This document shows, piece by piece, positions 22,906 through 32,099 of a DNA stretch of 41,019 nt. Origin of the DNA: an uncultured bacterium (GTDB lineage: Bacteria > Verrucomicrobiota > Kiritimatiellia > RFP12 > UBA1067); assembly GCA_902780865.1 (NCBI GenBank), contig CACZHC010000023.1, forward strand, positions 1-41,019. The letters are read 5' to 3'. Made by a program: the position numbers and the translations under genes. The notes beneath the pieces were generated by a model, which was given only the letters and a program-made list of their open reading frames with translations, was not told the DNA's origin and did not search any database. Numbering within the stretch: position 1 is the stretch's first letter; every line of letters begins with the position of its first letter.

Positions 22906-23559
22906 CTACATCACATACCAGAGGATGCAGAAGAAGTGGCAGATCGTGCCTGCGAGCACGAACAGGTGCCACACCATGTGCGCGTAGGGAAGCGACTTCC
23001 AGAGATAGAAGACGCAGCCAAGCGTGTAGAGCCCGCCGCCGAGCGTAAGCCACATCGTGCCAAGCCCGTGGAGCGAGCGTATGAGCGGAACGATCGCGAG
23101 GATCGCCACCCACCCCATCACGATGTACGCCAGGGTCGACACGACCCTGAACCGCCCAGTCGTCCAAATCTTGAAGAAAACCCCCGCAAGCGTCCCGCCC
23201 CACTCGATGCCGAAGATGGTCCACGCGAGCCCCGGATGGTCGGGCCTAAGCGTCACGAGGCAGAAAGGCGTGTAAGTTCCCGCTATCAGGAAGTAGATCG
23301 CCATATGGTCCATCTTGTGCAGGACTCTCTTCGCCGGAAGATAGGCAACCGTATGGTATGCCGACGATATCGCGTAGAGGAGGATCATCGAAAAGCCGAA
23401 AATCGCCCCGGAAGTCGTCTTCCAAGCGACATCCACGCCGCTCGTGGCGCCCTTCCAGACGAGAAGCGCGAGCATCGCCGCGCCAAGGTGGGAGCCCACT
23501 ACGTGCGTGACCGCGTTTGCGACTTCCTCGCCGGATGTATATGGCCTTTCCTTTCTCAT
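22906..23559 (-). CDS. Hemolysin III family (PAQR-like) membrane protein
   Basis: 217 residues with seven hydrophobic helices. Conserved HlyIII/YqfA motifs are NAVTHVVGSHLGA near the N-terminus, SAYHTV, the KMDHMAIYFLIAGTYTPFCL segment, and the C-terminal HMVWHLFVLAGTICHFF. The histidines and Asp form the zinc site of the superfamily. Despite the name most members are not toxins; roles in membrane homeostasis or hydrolysis are proposed. Divergent from ftsH with 66 bases between starts, and convergent with the thioesterase gene. Confidence 0.92.
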   Translation of the reverse strand: MRKERPYTSGEEVANAVTHVVGSHLGAAMLALLVWKGATSGVDVAWKTTSGAIFGFSMILLYAISSAYHTVAYLPAKRVLHKMDHMAIYFLIAGTYTPFCLVTLRPDHPGLAWTIFGIEWGGTLAGVFFKIWTTGRFRVVSTLAYIVMGWVAILAIVPLIRSLHGLGTMWLTLGGGLYTLGCVFYLWKSLPYAHMVWHLFVLAGTICHFFCILWYVM

Positions 23560-23611
23560 TTCGCGACGCAGAATTTACCAAAAATTCGCCCAAGAAGTCA
23601 ATCGGATTTGG

Positions 23612-23617
23612 TATAAT
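23612..23617 (+). promoter_or_regulatory. -10 box for ftsH, start codon 8 bases downstream
   Basis: TTTGGTATAAT followed by 8 bases and the ATG at 23626. Predicted transcription begins within 1-2 bases of the ATG. No Shine-Dalgarno sequence, so the large operon probably starts with a leaderless message. Confidence 0.6.
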
Positions 23618-23625
23618 CTACATAT

Positions 23626-25608
23626 ATGTCCAACGAGTCCAAAAAACCCGCCGCGAAGCCGGACGGGAAGAGTGTCGGCGCGATGCGATCGTGGATCATA
23701 ATCGCCGTCGCCGTGGCGCTGTTTTTCACCTTCTACAAGACGAATCCAGGCGAGAGCGCGGTACGCGAGCTGACACAGCTCGAGTTCTACAAGGCGCTCG
23801 ACGAGGGAAAGCTCGTCGAGCCCGTCGTGCGCTTCATGGACCGCGACGATGGCGAAACCTATCTCACCGGCGAAATGGAGACCGACGAGGTCGACAAGGA
23901 CGGGAAGCCCCTCGCAGACAAGAACGGCGATCCCGTACGCGTCAGATACCGCGTGCCTCTAATCCCAGGCGAGAACGAGTCGCTGATGGAAGACCTCTTC
24001 AGGCAGCAGATCCAGGTCAAGGTCAGGGAGCGCAGGAGTCCCATCTCGCCGCTCATGATGAACATCATCTACCTCGGCGGGATGCTGTTTCTTTTCTACT
24101 GGCTATTCTACCGCAAGATGGGCGGCGGCGACGGCGGGGTGTTCGGCTTCGGCAAGTCGCGTGCAAAGCTCCTCGACGGCAAGGCGGAGAAGGCAAGGGT
24201 GACGTTCTCCGACGTCGCGGGCATCGACGAGGCGAAGGAGGAGGTACAGGAGATAGTCGCGTTCCTGAAGGAGCCAGCCGCCTTCCGCAAGCTCGGCGGA
24301 CGCATCCCGAAGGGAGTTCTCCTTGTCGGCCCGCCCGGCACGGGCAAGACGCTGCTCGCCAAGGCGATCGCCGGCGAGGCCCAGGTTCCCTTCTTCGCGA
24401 TCTCGGGAAGCGACTTCGAGGAGATGTTCGTCGGCGTCGGCGCGAGCCGCATGCGCGACATGTTCGCAGAGGCGAAGAAAAAGGCGCCCTGCATCATCTT
24501 CATCGACGAGATCGACTCGATTGGCATGAAACGCACAGGCGCTGGCGCGCTCGGGGCGAGCCGCTACAACGAGCAGACGCTCAACACGATGCTCGTCGAG
24601 ATGGACGGCTTCTCGCCGAACGAGGGAGTCATCGTGATCGCTGCGACCAACCGCCCCGACACGCTCGACGCCGCGCTCCTGAGGCCTGGTCGCTTCGACC
24701 GCCAGGTGATGATCGACCTTCCGACGCTAAAGGGTCGCGAGGAGATACTCGCCCTGCACGGCAAGAAGATCAAGTTCGGGCCCGACGCCGATCTCTCGCG
24801 CATCGCGCGCGGCACGCCCGGCTTCTCGGGCGCGGACCTCGCGAACCTCCTCAACGAAGCCGCGCTAATGTCGGTCAGGAAGAAACTCGAAGCCGTCGAC
24901 ATGGAGACTCTCGAAGAGGCGCGCGACAAGGTTCTCTGGGGCCGTGAGCGCAAAAGCGCCGGCTACTCGCAGAAGGACCGCGAGATCACGGCGTGGCACG
25001 AGGCGGGCCACGCGATACTCCAGCTTCTCGCGAAGAATGCAGACCCTCTCCACAAGGTCACCATCATCCCGCGCGGACGGGCGCTTGGCGTCACCATGTC
25101 GCTCCCAGAGCGCGACGTCCTCAACCGCACGAAGAGCCACTTCCTCGACGAGCTCTTCATCTGCTGCGGCGGCAGGATCGCGGAAAAGATGTTCACAGGC
25201 GAAATCTCGACCGGCGCCGCGCAGGACATCGCGATGGCGACGGAGATCGCGCGCAAGATGGTCTGCACCTACGGCATGAGCGACAAGTTCGGCTTCCAGG
25301 CGTTCAACGAACCGAACCCCTACATCGCGAACGAAGCGCCGCCCGCGTTCAGCGAGGAGACCTCGCGCGCCATCGACGCAGAGGTGTCGAAGCTCGTCGC
25401 CGACGCCTACGCGAAGGCCGAGAAGGCGATCGCGGAGAACAAGGACAAGGTCGAGCTTCTCGCAAAGACGCTCCTGGAGCGCGAGACGATGGACGGTCGC
25501 GACGTCGCGAAGCTCGTCGGCATCGAGATTGCGGATCAAGAGAAGGAATCGCCCGAAGCCGCGGCGGAACCGCCCGCGCAGGAAAAGGCCGAAACGGAGG
25601 ACGCGTGA
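23626..25608 (+). CDS. ftsH: ATP-dependent membrane zinc protease FtsH
   Basis: 660 residues. Two membrane helices (about 22-37 and 145-162) flank a periplasmic domain. The AAA module has GPPGTGKT (235-242), the pore motif MFVGVGASR, Walker [10 protein letters not shown] and the second region of homology [20 protein letters not shown]. The M41 protease has HEAGH (458-462). The segment that is usually GGHDEREQTLNQ reads [14 protein letters not shown] here. FtsH extracts and degrades membrane and regulatory proteins. It is first in an operon continuing through cdaA and ftsK; the stop overlaps the cdaA GTG start. Confidence 0.97.
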   Translation: MSNESKKPAAKPDGKSVGAMRSWIIIAVAVALFFTFYKTNPGESAVRELTQLEFYKALDEGKLVEPVVRFMDRDDGETYLTGEMETDEVDKDGKPLADKNGDPVRVRYRVPLIPGENESLMEDLFRQQIQVKVRERRSPISPLMMNIIYLGGMLFLFYWLFYRKMGGGDGGVFGFGKSRAKLLDGKAEKARVTFSDVAGIDEAKEEVQEIVAFLKEPAAFRKLGGRIPKGVLLVGPPGTGKTLLAKAIAGEAQVPFFAISGSDFEEMFVGVGASRMRDMFAEAKKKAPCIIFIDEIDSIGMKRTGAGALGASRYNEQTLNTMLVEMDGFSPNEGVIVIAATNRPDTLDAALLRPGRFDRQVMIDLPTLKGREEILALHGKKIKFGPDADLSRIARGTPGFSGADLANLLNEAALMSVRKKLEAVDMETLEEARDKVLWGRERKSAGYSQKDREITAWHEAGHAILQLLAKNADPLHKVTIIPRGRALGVTMSLPERDVLNRTKSHFLDELFICCGGRIAEKMFTGEISTGAAQDIAMATEIARKMVCTYGMSDKFGFQAFNEPNPYIANEAPPAFSEETSRAIDAEVSKLVADAYAKAEKAIAENKDKVELLAKTLLERETMDGRDVAKLVGIEIADQEKESPEAAAEPPAQEKAETEDA

Positions 25609-26462
25609 GCGATTTCCCGATAGAACTGCCCCACGTAAGCGTCTCGGCCATAATCCAGATCGCGGTCCTGTACTTCGTGATCTACGCGATACTGAAAAGC
25701 GCGAAAGGTTCGCGCTTCGGCCAGGCGTTGATGGGCTTCGGGCTTCTCGCCGCGCTCCTCATCGCGTTCGCGTATCTCTTCCACTTCGACGTTCTCACGC
25801 GCATAGTCCAGTTTCTTCTCGTATACATCGCCGTCTCTACGGTCGTAATCTTCCAACCCGAGATCCGCCGCATACTATCAGCGGTCGGCGCGTTCGGATT
25901 TCTCGAAAAGCCGAAGTACGGCCCAGGCGACGCCGCGACGCCAGACCTCGTCGTGGAGACCCTCCTCGCGCTCGCCGACAAGCGCATCGGCGCTCTCCTC
26001 GCCTTCGAGCGCGGCATTTCGCTCAGGGGTTATGAGGAGACGGGGGTTCTGCTCGACGCAGTGTTCTCGCGCGGGCTCGTGACAAGCATATTCACGCCGC
26101 CCCTGCCGCTACACGACGGCGGTGCGGTGCTCAAGAACGGACGGCTCTCCTCCGCCCACTGCATCTTCCCAGTGTCGAACAACCCCAACCTAATAGCGAG
26201 CGGCATGCGCCACCGCGCGGCAGTCGGGCTCTCCGAGGAGACCGACGCACTCGTCATAGTGGTTTCGGAGGAGACGGGCGACATATCGGTAGCGCGCAAC
26301 GGCAAGCTCTTCCGCTATTCCGGCGAGCAGCGGGCCGAGTCGCTGCACCGCTGGCTGGCAAGAACCCTTCCACGCGCAGTCGGCGGCGCGTCACGCCTGG
26401 GCACGCTGTGGACATGGCTTAGGCAGTCGGCTGACGCCTCCACGAAAGGAGATCGCAAATGA
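25605..26462 (+). CDS. cdaA: Membrane diadenylate cyclase (c-di-AMP synthase)
   Basis: Starts at the GTG at 25605, overlapping the ftsH stop; 285 residues, matching CdaA. Three N-terminal helices (about 11-30, 40-58, 65-83) precede the DAC domain. Active-site motifs are LHDGG (169-173) and RHR (202-204), followed by AVGLSEETDALVIVVSEETG. The usual DGA motif reads DGG-A here; this is a substitution, not an insertion. The enzyme makes c-di-AMP from two ATP, a signal for osmolyte and potassium transport and wall homeostasis. The following gene is a short CdaR-like partner. Confidence 0.93.
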   Translation: MSDFPIELPHVSVSAIIQIAVLYFVIYAILKSAKGSRFGQALMGFGLLAALLIAFAYLFHFDVLTRIVQFLLVYIAVSTVVIFQPEIRRILSAVGAFGFLEKPKYGPGDAATPDLVVETLLALADKRIGALLAFERGISLRGYEETGVLLDAVFSRGLVTSIFTPPLPLHDGGAVLKNGRLSSAHCIFPVSNNPNLIASGMRHRAAVGLSEETDALVIVVSEETGDISVARNGKLFRYSGEQRAESLHRWLARTLPRAVGGASRLGTLWTWLRQSADASTKGDRK

Positions 26463-26674
26463 AAGCCGAAGTGCAGAAACCTGGCATCTTCTCAAGGGCA
26501 TTGTCGGTGCTGACATACAACTGGGGGCTCAAGCTCCTGGCGCTTCTGCTCGCCATATTGGTATACTACTCTCTCAAGACCGAACGCGCGCAAGTACCCA
26601 TCGTCACCACCGCCCGCGACAACGGCATATCGCTTCCCCAAAGCGGAGGTACAACAGACAGCAACCAAAAATGA
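26459..26674 (+). CDS. Minimal CdaR/YbbR-like membrane protein (71 residues)
   Basis: Starts inside the cdaA stop (ATGA) and ends inside the ftsK start, so it is tightly coupled. Residues 20-42 (NWGLKLLALLLAILVYYSLK) match the N-terminal anchor of CdaR/YbbR proteins, the usual neighbours of cdaA. The protein then ends after about 30 polar residues. None of the three or four extracellular YbbR domains of normal CdaR (300-450 residues) is present. It may keep only the anchor that contacts CdaA, or be a decayed cdaR kept for coupling. Confidence 0.75.
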   Translation: MKAEVQKPGIFSRALSVLTYNWGLKLLALLLAILVYYSLKTERAQVPIVTTARDNGISLPQSGGTTDSNQK

Positions 26675-29232
26675 CAGACACATCTTCCAACATTGACAGC
26701 CGCGAAAAGCACATCTTCGGATGGATGCTATTCCCGATTTCGCTCTTCCCGCTCGTTGCGCTCTTGACATACGACTGGCGTTCGGTATCGTCTCTTCAAG
26801 TTCCAGCCATGCCGTCCACGAACTGGGTAGGCGCACTCGGCGATTCCTTCGCCTACCTCGGCTACACAACGATCGGCCTCGCCGTCTGGACTATTCCCGT
26901 CGTCTGCATCGTCCTCGGGCTATGCCTCGTCGGCGGACGCAAGCTCAACCTCGGCCGCCGCGCCCCTTGGTTCGTACTCTTTGCCGCGGCATGCGCATGC
27001 CTTCTGCAAGTAGCGCAGAACCACGCGCCAGGGATTTCGGCTGCGCTTGAGCGCGTCAACATCGCAAACGCCGGCGGCGTAGTCGGCTATCTCGTCATGA
27101 CACGCCTCATCTCGCCTCTCCTCAGCGACTTCGGCGGCTCGGCCGTAATGGCGATTTTCGCGATAATCTCGCTCGTTGCGTGCATAGGCATAAAGACGAT
27201 AGCAGGTTTTTTCGCGGCCATCTACCGCTGGGCAATTGCCTCCGGCCATGCCGCGCCGTCGCGCGAAGCCGCAGGCTCCGACGAGGAGTACGAGCAGCAG
27301 CAGGCGGCCTATCTCGCCGCGCTCCAGGCAAAGAAGGACGCCAAGGAGCAGGCGCGGCTCGAAAAAGAGCAGGCACGGCTCGAAAAGGAACGGGCAAAGG
27401 CCGAAAAGGCGGCGGCCCGCCAGGCCGAGAAGGACGCGATACGCGCAGCGAAAGAGGCGGCAAAAGCCGAACGCGAAGCTGCACGCGAGACGGCGCAGGC
27501 ACCTCAGCAGCGCGAAGCACCGCCACCGCCGCCACCCGCCGCAAAGCGCGCCGAGGCCGAAGACCCGCAGGAAGAGCCAGTCGAGGACAAGGGGCCGTAC
27601 ATTCTGCCGTCGCTCGCCCTTCTCAATCCGCTCCGCCCAAGCGCCGCGGACCACAGCGACGTCGGAGAGATGAGCCAGCGCCTCATCTCCACGCTCAAGC
27701 TCTTCGGCGTGGACGCTCAGCTTAGCTACACGGTGCAAGGACCGGTCGTGACGAAGTACGCGATCGAACTCGCTCCTGGCACGCGCTACTCCGCCGTAAC
27801 AAACCTCACCGACAACCTCAAGGGCGCACTGCATGCAAAGTCGATCCGCATAGAGGCGCCAATCCCCGGCGAGGACAGGATCGGCATCGAGGTGCCAAAC
27901 CGCGCGCCGGCGGGAATATCCTTCCGCGAGGTATTTGAGTCCGAGGCGTGGCGCGGCTCGAAGGCGGAACTTCCCCTTCTCTTCGGTAAGCGCGCCGACG
28001 GCAAGGAACTCGTCTCCGACCTCGCGTCCATGCCGCACATGCTCGTCGCGGGCGCGACAGGCCAAGGCAAGTCGGTCTGCCTCAACTCGCTTATCTGCGG
28101 TCTTCTCATGACACGCACGCCAGAGCAGCTTAAGCTCATAATGGTCGACCCCAAGTCTGTCGAATTCACGCCATACGCGACGATCCCGCACCTCCTCGTT
28201 CCCGTCATCACAGACAACCGCAAGGTCGTCTTCTCTCTACACTGGGCCGTCGCGGAGATGGAGAAGCGGCTCAAGATGTTCGCCCGCGCCCGCGTCAGGA
28301 ACATCTACGATTTCAACCACCGCGCGACCTTTACCCAGCAAGACATGTTCGGCGCCGACGAGGCCGTAAACTCCGACATGCCGAAGACCGTTCCCTACAT
28401 CGTGATAATAATCGACGAAGTGGCGGACCTAATGAGCCAGTGCTCAAAGGAAGTGACACCCGACATATCGCGCCTGACTGCGAAGGCCCGCGCCGCCGGC
28501 ATACACCTCATCCTCGCGACACAGCGCCCAGACGCAAAGATTATCACCGGCACGATCAAGGCCAACATCCCGGGCCGCGTCGCGTTCAAGACCTCATCTT
28601 CGGTAGACTCGAGGACCATTCTCGACGACACTGGCGCGGAAAACCTCATCGGCAAGGGCGACATGCTCTTCAAGGGCAAGGACGGGCTTCTCATCCGCGC
28701 CCAGGGCGCATGGATCTCCGACGGCGAGATAGCCAATATCACGAACTTCATACAGGAACACTCGAACACGCAGTTCGACGAGAAGTTCGCGACTAAGCTC
28801 GGGCGAGTCAAGGAGGCGTCGATCGAGGATCCATTTGCGTCGAACGAGGACGATCCCGACAACCAGCCTGGCGGCGGCGAGGACATGCCGAGCGCAAAGG
28901 AGATGGTAAAGGCGAACGAGGACGCAGATCTCTTCAAGCGCGCGCTCGAGTGCATCATCAACACGAACCGCGCGTCGGTCTCGCATTTCCAGCGGCGGCT
29001 CGGCATCGGCTACAACCACGCGGCGAAGCTTTGCGACAAGCTCGAGGACGCCGGCGTCATCGGGCCGCAGCAAGGCGCGGGCCCGAGACCGATCATCATG
29101 GACCAGCAGCAGCTTCTCGCCATCTTCAACGGCGGCGGCGAAGGCAGCGCGGCAGATGGCGGCGAGGCGGGCGGCGCAACGGCAGCGGCCGAGCCAAGCG
29201 AAGAATTTGAAAACCAGGAGGAACCTCAATGA
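26671..29232 (+). CDS. ftsK: DNA translocase FtsK/SpoIIIE
   Basis: 853 residues. Four N-terminal membrane helices lie within residues 15-185. Then comes a very charged Ala/Lys/Glu coiled-coil linker (about 205-275) and a proline run. The alpha/beta motor (about 330-740) has Walker A GATGQGKS (461-468) and the IIIDEVADLM Walker B. The C-terminal gamma winged helix is at about 770-830 (SVSHFQRRLGIGYNHAAKL), followed by a Gly/Glu-rich tail. It pumps chromosomal DNA at the division septum and activates dimer resolution. Overlaps both neighbours by 4 bases. Confidence 0.96.
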   Translation: MTDTSSNIDSREKHIFGWMLFPISLFPLVALLTYDWRSVSSLQVPAMPSTNWVGALGDSFAYLGYTTIGLAVWTIPVVCIVLGLCLVGGRKLNLGRRAPWFVLFAAACACLLQVAQNHAPGISAALERVNIANAGGVVGYLVMTRLISPLLSDFGGSAVMAIFAIISLVACIGIKTIAGFFAAIYRWAIASGHAAPSREAAGSDEEYEQQQAAYLAALQAKKDAKEQARLEKEQARLEKERAKAEKAAARQAEKDAIRAAKEAAKAEREAARETAQAPQQREAPPPPPPAAKRAEAEDPQEEPVEDKGPYILPSLALLNPLRPSAADHSDVGEMSQRLISTLKLFGVDAQLSYTVQGPVVTKYAIELAPGTRYSAVTNLTDNLKGALHAKSIRIEAPIPGEDRIGIEVPNRAPAGISFREVFESEAWRGSKAELPLLFGKRADGKELVSDLASMPHMLVAGATGQGKSVCLNSLICGLLMTRTPEQLKLIMVDPKSVEFTPYATIPHLLVPVITDNRKVVFSLHWAVAEMEKRLKMFARARVRNIYDFNHRATFTQQDMFGADEAVNSDMPKTVPYIVIIIDEVADLMSQCSKEVTPDISRLTAKARAAGIHLILATQRPDAKIITGTIKANIPGRVAFKTSSSVDSRTILDDTGAENLIGKGDMLFKGKDGLLIRAQGAWISDGEIANITNFIQEHSNTQFDEKFATKLGRVKEASIEDPFASNEDDPDNQPGGGEDMPSAKEMVKANEDADLFKRALECIINTNRASVSHFQRRLGIGYNHAAKLCDKLEDAGVIGPQQGAGPRPIIMDQQQLLAIFNGGGEGSAADGGEAGGATAAAEPSEEFENQEEPQ

Positions 29233-30065
29233 TTGAATTCGGAAAGACATTGCGGATGGCGCGCGAGGCCAAGGGCCTTACGCCCGGACAGGTTGCCGAG
29301 CGGACGCACATGATCGTCCAGACGGTCGAAGGCCTCGAGCGGGAGGACTTCTCCAAGATCGTGGCGCCGATCTACGGACGCGGGTTCGTCAAGCTCTACT
29401 GCGAAGCCGTGGGGCTCGAGCCAAAACCGCTCGTGGACGCCTTCATGGAGATATACTCCAGCGGGCGCGGCACATCCGCCGCGAAAAGCGCGCCGACGCC
29501 TGCCGCGCCTCCTGCGCCCGCACCGGCGCCAGTCGCAGAGCCGCCGCCAGAACCGGCGGAGCCCGTTGCGGCAGAGCCGCCGCCAAGAGTCCAGACAATG
29601 ATTGACTTCGGCGCACCAACTGATCCGACTATCCCTGCCGCTCCAACGGCGCGTGCGCCAACGCCGCCTCCGCAGGCGTCCACTTCGCGCTATGCCGCGC
29701 CAACGCCTCCGCAGGCGTCCACTTCGCGCTATGCTGCGCCGCTGCCGATCGACGACGGCTTCTCGATGCCCGCCGTCAACTGGCGGATAGTCGCGCTTGG
29801 GGCAGCCGCCGTGGCCATTGTCGTTCTCACGATCCTCGGCGTCCGCGCGCTCTACCGCGTGACAATGACGGCCCCGGAGGACGAGGTCGAGACAACGGAA
29901 GTCACTGCCACCGCTCCAGCTCCAACCGAAGCTCAAACTCCAACTGAAGCGCCAACTCCAACTGAAGCTCAAACACCTGCAAAGGCGCCAGTTGACAGAA
30001 AACCCCTTCCGCTAAAACCTTTTTACATAGACTCAGACCACTCAACAGAACAGGAGAAAAAATAA
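29229..30065 (+). CDS. RodZ-like membrane protein with helix-turn-helix
   Basis: 278 residues. Residues 1-75 are a RodZ/HTH_25-type helix-turn-helix (LRMAREAKGLTPGQVAERTH and the following YGRGFVKLYCEAVGL). Residues 80-180 are a Pro/Ala-rich linker containing two 13-residue repeats. A membrane helix (about 188-210) comes next, then a short Thr/Pro/Glu tail. RodZ links the MreB cytoskeleton to the wall elongation machinery. Here the periplasmic beta domain of classical RodZ is missing. Starts within the ftsK stop by a 4-base overlap. Confidence 0.85.
   Translation: MIEFGKTLRMAREAKGLTPGQVAERTHMIVQTVEGLEREDFSKIVAPIYGRGFVKLYCEAVGLEPKPLVDAFMEIYSSGRGTSAAKSAPTPAAPPAPAPAPVAEPPPEPAEPVAAEPPPRVQTMIDFGAPTDPTIPAAPTARAPTPPPQASTSRYAAPTPPQASTSRYAAPLPIDDGFSMPAVNWRIVALGAAAVAIVVLTILGVRALYRVTMTAPEDEVETTEVTATAPAPTEAQTPTEAPTPTEAQTPAKAPVDRKPLPLKPFYIDSDHSTEQEKK
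29667..29744 (+). repeat. In-frame 39-base tandem repeat, two copies
   Basis: Two nearly identical units (29667-29705 and 29706-29744) encode PPQASTSRYAAP plus one residue each, within the rodZ-like linker. Copy number may vary between strains. Confidence 0.8.
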
Positions 30066-30066
30066 A

Positions 30067-30846
30067 ATGGAAATCGTAATCTGCAAGACAAAAGAAGAGG
30101 CCTCCAAGCTGGCCGCCGACATGATCACCGCCGCGGTGAAGAAGAACCCCAAGACGGTTCTCGGCCTCGCCACCGGCTCGACGCCTGTCCTCATGTACAC
30201 CGAGATGGCCAAGGCCGTCAAGGCGAAGAAAGTGAGCTACAAGCAGGTGAAGAGCTGGAACCTCGACGAGTACTACGGGCTCCCCGGCACGCATGACCAG
30301 AGCTACAGGTACTTCATGAACAAAAACCTGTTCGAGAAGATTGACATCAAGCTCTCGAACACGCACGTCCTCAACGGGCTCGCCAAGGACCCCGAAAAGG
30401 AGTGCAAGGCGTACGAAGCCCAGATCAAGAAGGCCGGCGGCATCGACATCCAGGTGCTCGGCATCGGCTCTGACGGCCACATTGCCTTCAACGAGCCCGG
30501 CACCTCGCTCAACAGCCGCACCTCGATCGTCTACCTCACGCCGTCTACGGTGAAGGACAACGCACGTCTCTTCTTCAAGGGAGACATGAAGGCCGTTCCG
30601 AAGAGCGCGCTTTCGATGGGCGTCGGCACGATCTGCGAGGCAAAGAAGATCATCCTCCTCGCTTTCGGCGCGAACAAGCAGGACGCGGTCAAGGGCTGCG
30701 TCGAAGGCCCGATGAGCCAGTTCTGCACCGCCTCGGCTCTCCAGGCGCACAACGACGCCTGGATCTTCTGCGACGAAGCCGCCGCAAAGAAGCTCAAACT
30801 CAAGAAATACTACGCGTGGCGCAGCGCCACCAAGCTCGGCCTATGA
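30067..30846 (+). CDS. nagB: Glucosamine-6-phosphate deaminase
   Basis: 259 residues, typical length. Motifs are LATGSTP (phosphate loop, 34-40), LDEYYGL (Asp67), and GIGSDGHIAFNEPG (Asp136, His138, Glu143), the catalytic residues of NagB. It converts glucosamine 6-phosphate to fructose 6-phosphate and ammonia, linking wall amino-sugar turnover to glycolysis. AGGAG lies about 13 bases upstream, beyond an A-rich stretch. In the same operon as ftsK and rodZ-like; its stop overlaps the next start. Confidence 0.95.
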   Translation: MEIVICKTKEEASKLAADMITAAVKKNPKTVLGLATGSTPVLMYTEMAKAVKAKKVSYKQVKSWNLDEYYGLPGTHDQSYRYFMNKNLFEKIDIKLSNTHVLNGLAKDPEKECKAYEAQIKKAGGIDIQVLGIGSDGHIAFNEPGTSLNSRTSIVYLTPSTVKDNARLFFKGDMKAVPKSALSMGVGTICEAKKIILLAFGANKQDAVKGCVEGPMSQFCTASALQAHNDAWIFCDEAAAKKLKLKKYYAWRSATKLGL

Positions 30847-31073
30847 ACGACGATTGCTTCACAAGCTTCCTCTGCGACCACTGCCACACGGAGATCGAGG
30901 CCACCTTCGACCTGATAGGCCAGGAGACCGAATGCCCCGCGTGCGGCGCCAAGCTCACCGTGCCCGACACCCGCAACGACGGTGTCACGCGCCATACGGC
31001 CGACGACATCGATCCAAACCGGACGCAGGCGATAAAGAGCCGTACGATTCGCATCGAGCTCGACGACCTATGA
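30843..31073 (+). CDS. Small zinc-ribbon protein
   Basis: 76 residues from the ATG at 30843 overlapping the nagB stop. CDHCHTEIEATFDLIGQETE followed by CPACGAKLTVP is a two-knuckle CxxC/CxxC zinc ribbon of the kind found in hypothetical PVC proteins. The rest is acidic with a hydrophilic C-terminus. It ends in an ATGA overlap with the nuclease gene, so it may assist or regulate its neighbours. Confidence 0.85.
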   Translation: MNDDCFTSFLCDHCHTEIEATFDLIGQETECPACGAKLTVPDTRNDGVTRHTADDIDPNRTQAIKSRTIRIELDDL

Positions 31074-32098
31074 GCGCGAAACGGCGGAAGAAAGGCAAGG
31101 CGTCGCGCACGCGCAAGATCGCGTACGCGACCCTTGCCGCCCTTTTCGCCTTCGCGGCGGTCTTCGCCTTCGCGGCGGTCTGGTTTGTCCACCACCCGAA
31201 GCCATGGCTCGACAAGAGAAGGGAATCATGGCCCGGCTTTCTCACTGCGTCGCTCTTCTGGGCGGGAAACGGGCTCGGCGACGTTACAGACGCGCTTGAC
31301 ATTACCGGCCACGACGCAGTCTACGAATACGACGAAGAGGCCCCTTCCGGAAGCGTCCTCTTCGCCGGAGCCCCCAGGCGGGTTGGGACCATCCAGCCAA
31401 ACGACATAACGGTCCTCGACCGCGGCGAATTCGTCGTCGGCTGGTCGCCGTCGCTCAAGCGCCCGGTATGGTGCGCCTACCATGTGACGCCGCAACAGCT
31501 CTACGAGTCAGGGAAGCGGCCGAACTTCACGAAAGACAAGGAAGCCGCAAACTCGCCGGCTCCTTCCGCCTACGAGCGCAGCGGCTACGACCGCGGCCAC
31601 ATGGTGCCAAACCACGCGATAGAGTCCCGCTACGGAACAGAAGACCAGAAGAAGACTTTCCTAATGTCGAATGTCGCGCCCCAGACGCCTGCGCTCAACC
31701 GCGGCGTGTGGCGCAACGTCGAGCACCGGATAGCCGACTTCTGGCCTGCAAGATACGGCGAGCTCTGGGTTATCGTCGGCACGATTCCAGGCGGACGTGG
31801 CGAAACACTAAGCGGGACCGACATTGAAATTCCAGGACAGTTCTACCAAGTCATCGTAGCCCAGGAGGGAATGGACGTGAGGGTCCTTGCCGTCGTCTTC
31901 GACCAAAGCGTGTCGTGGCACGAATGGGCCGCGAGGCATATCGTCTCCATTGACGAGCTCGAAGAGATGGCGGGGCTCGACTTCCTGCCTGACCTCCCAA
32001 ATTTCATACAGAACCCGATCGAGGCCGAGACCCCTTCGCGTCTCTGGCCGATAAGGGCACGCGACGTGTTCAGACTGATTCTCCTGAACCTCGAGTGA
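31070..32098 (+). CDS. Membrane-anchored DNA/RNA non-specific endonuclease
   Basis: 342 residues from the ATG at 31070. A basic N-terminus and a hydrophobic segment (about 17-38) act as a signal anchor. The beta-beta-alpha-metal nuclease domain carries the DRGHM motif (His is the general base) followed by PNHAI, and the Asn-containing SNVAPQTPALNRGVW segment that ligates Mg2+. This fits the EndoG/NucA/Serratia nuclease family. It would act outside the cytoplasmic membrane, degrading nucleic acids for nutrition or defence. Last gene of the ftsH operon, ending one base before a convergent gene. Confidence 0.92.
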   Translation: MSAKRRKKGKASRTRKIAYATLAALFAFAAVFAFAAVWFVHHPKPWLDKRRESWPGFLTASLFWAGNGLGDVTDALDITGHDAVYEYDEEAPSGSVLFAGAPRRVGTIQPNDITVLDRGEFVVGWSPSLKRPVWCAYHVTPQQLYESGKRPNFTKDKEAANSPAPSAYERSGYDRGHMVPNHAIESRYGTEDQKKTFLMSNVAPQTPALNRGVWRNVEHRIADFWPARYGELWVIVGTIPGGRGETLSGTDIEIPGQFYQVIVAQEGMDVRVLAVVFDQSVSWHEWAARHIVSIDELEEMAGLDFLPDLPNFIQNPIEAETPSRLWPIRARDVFRLILLNLE

Positions 32099-32099
32099 G

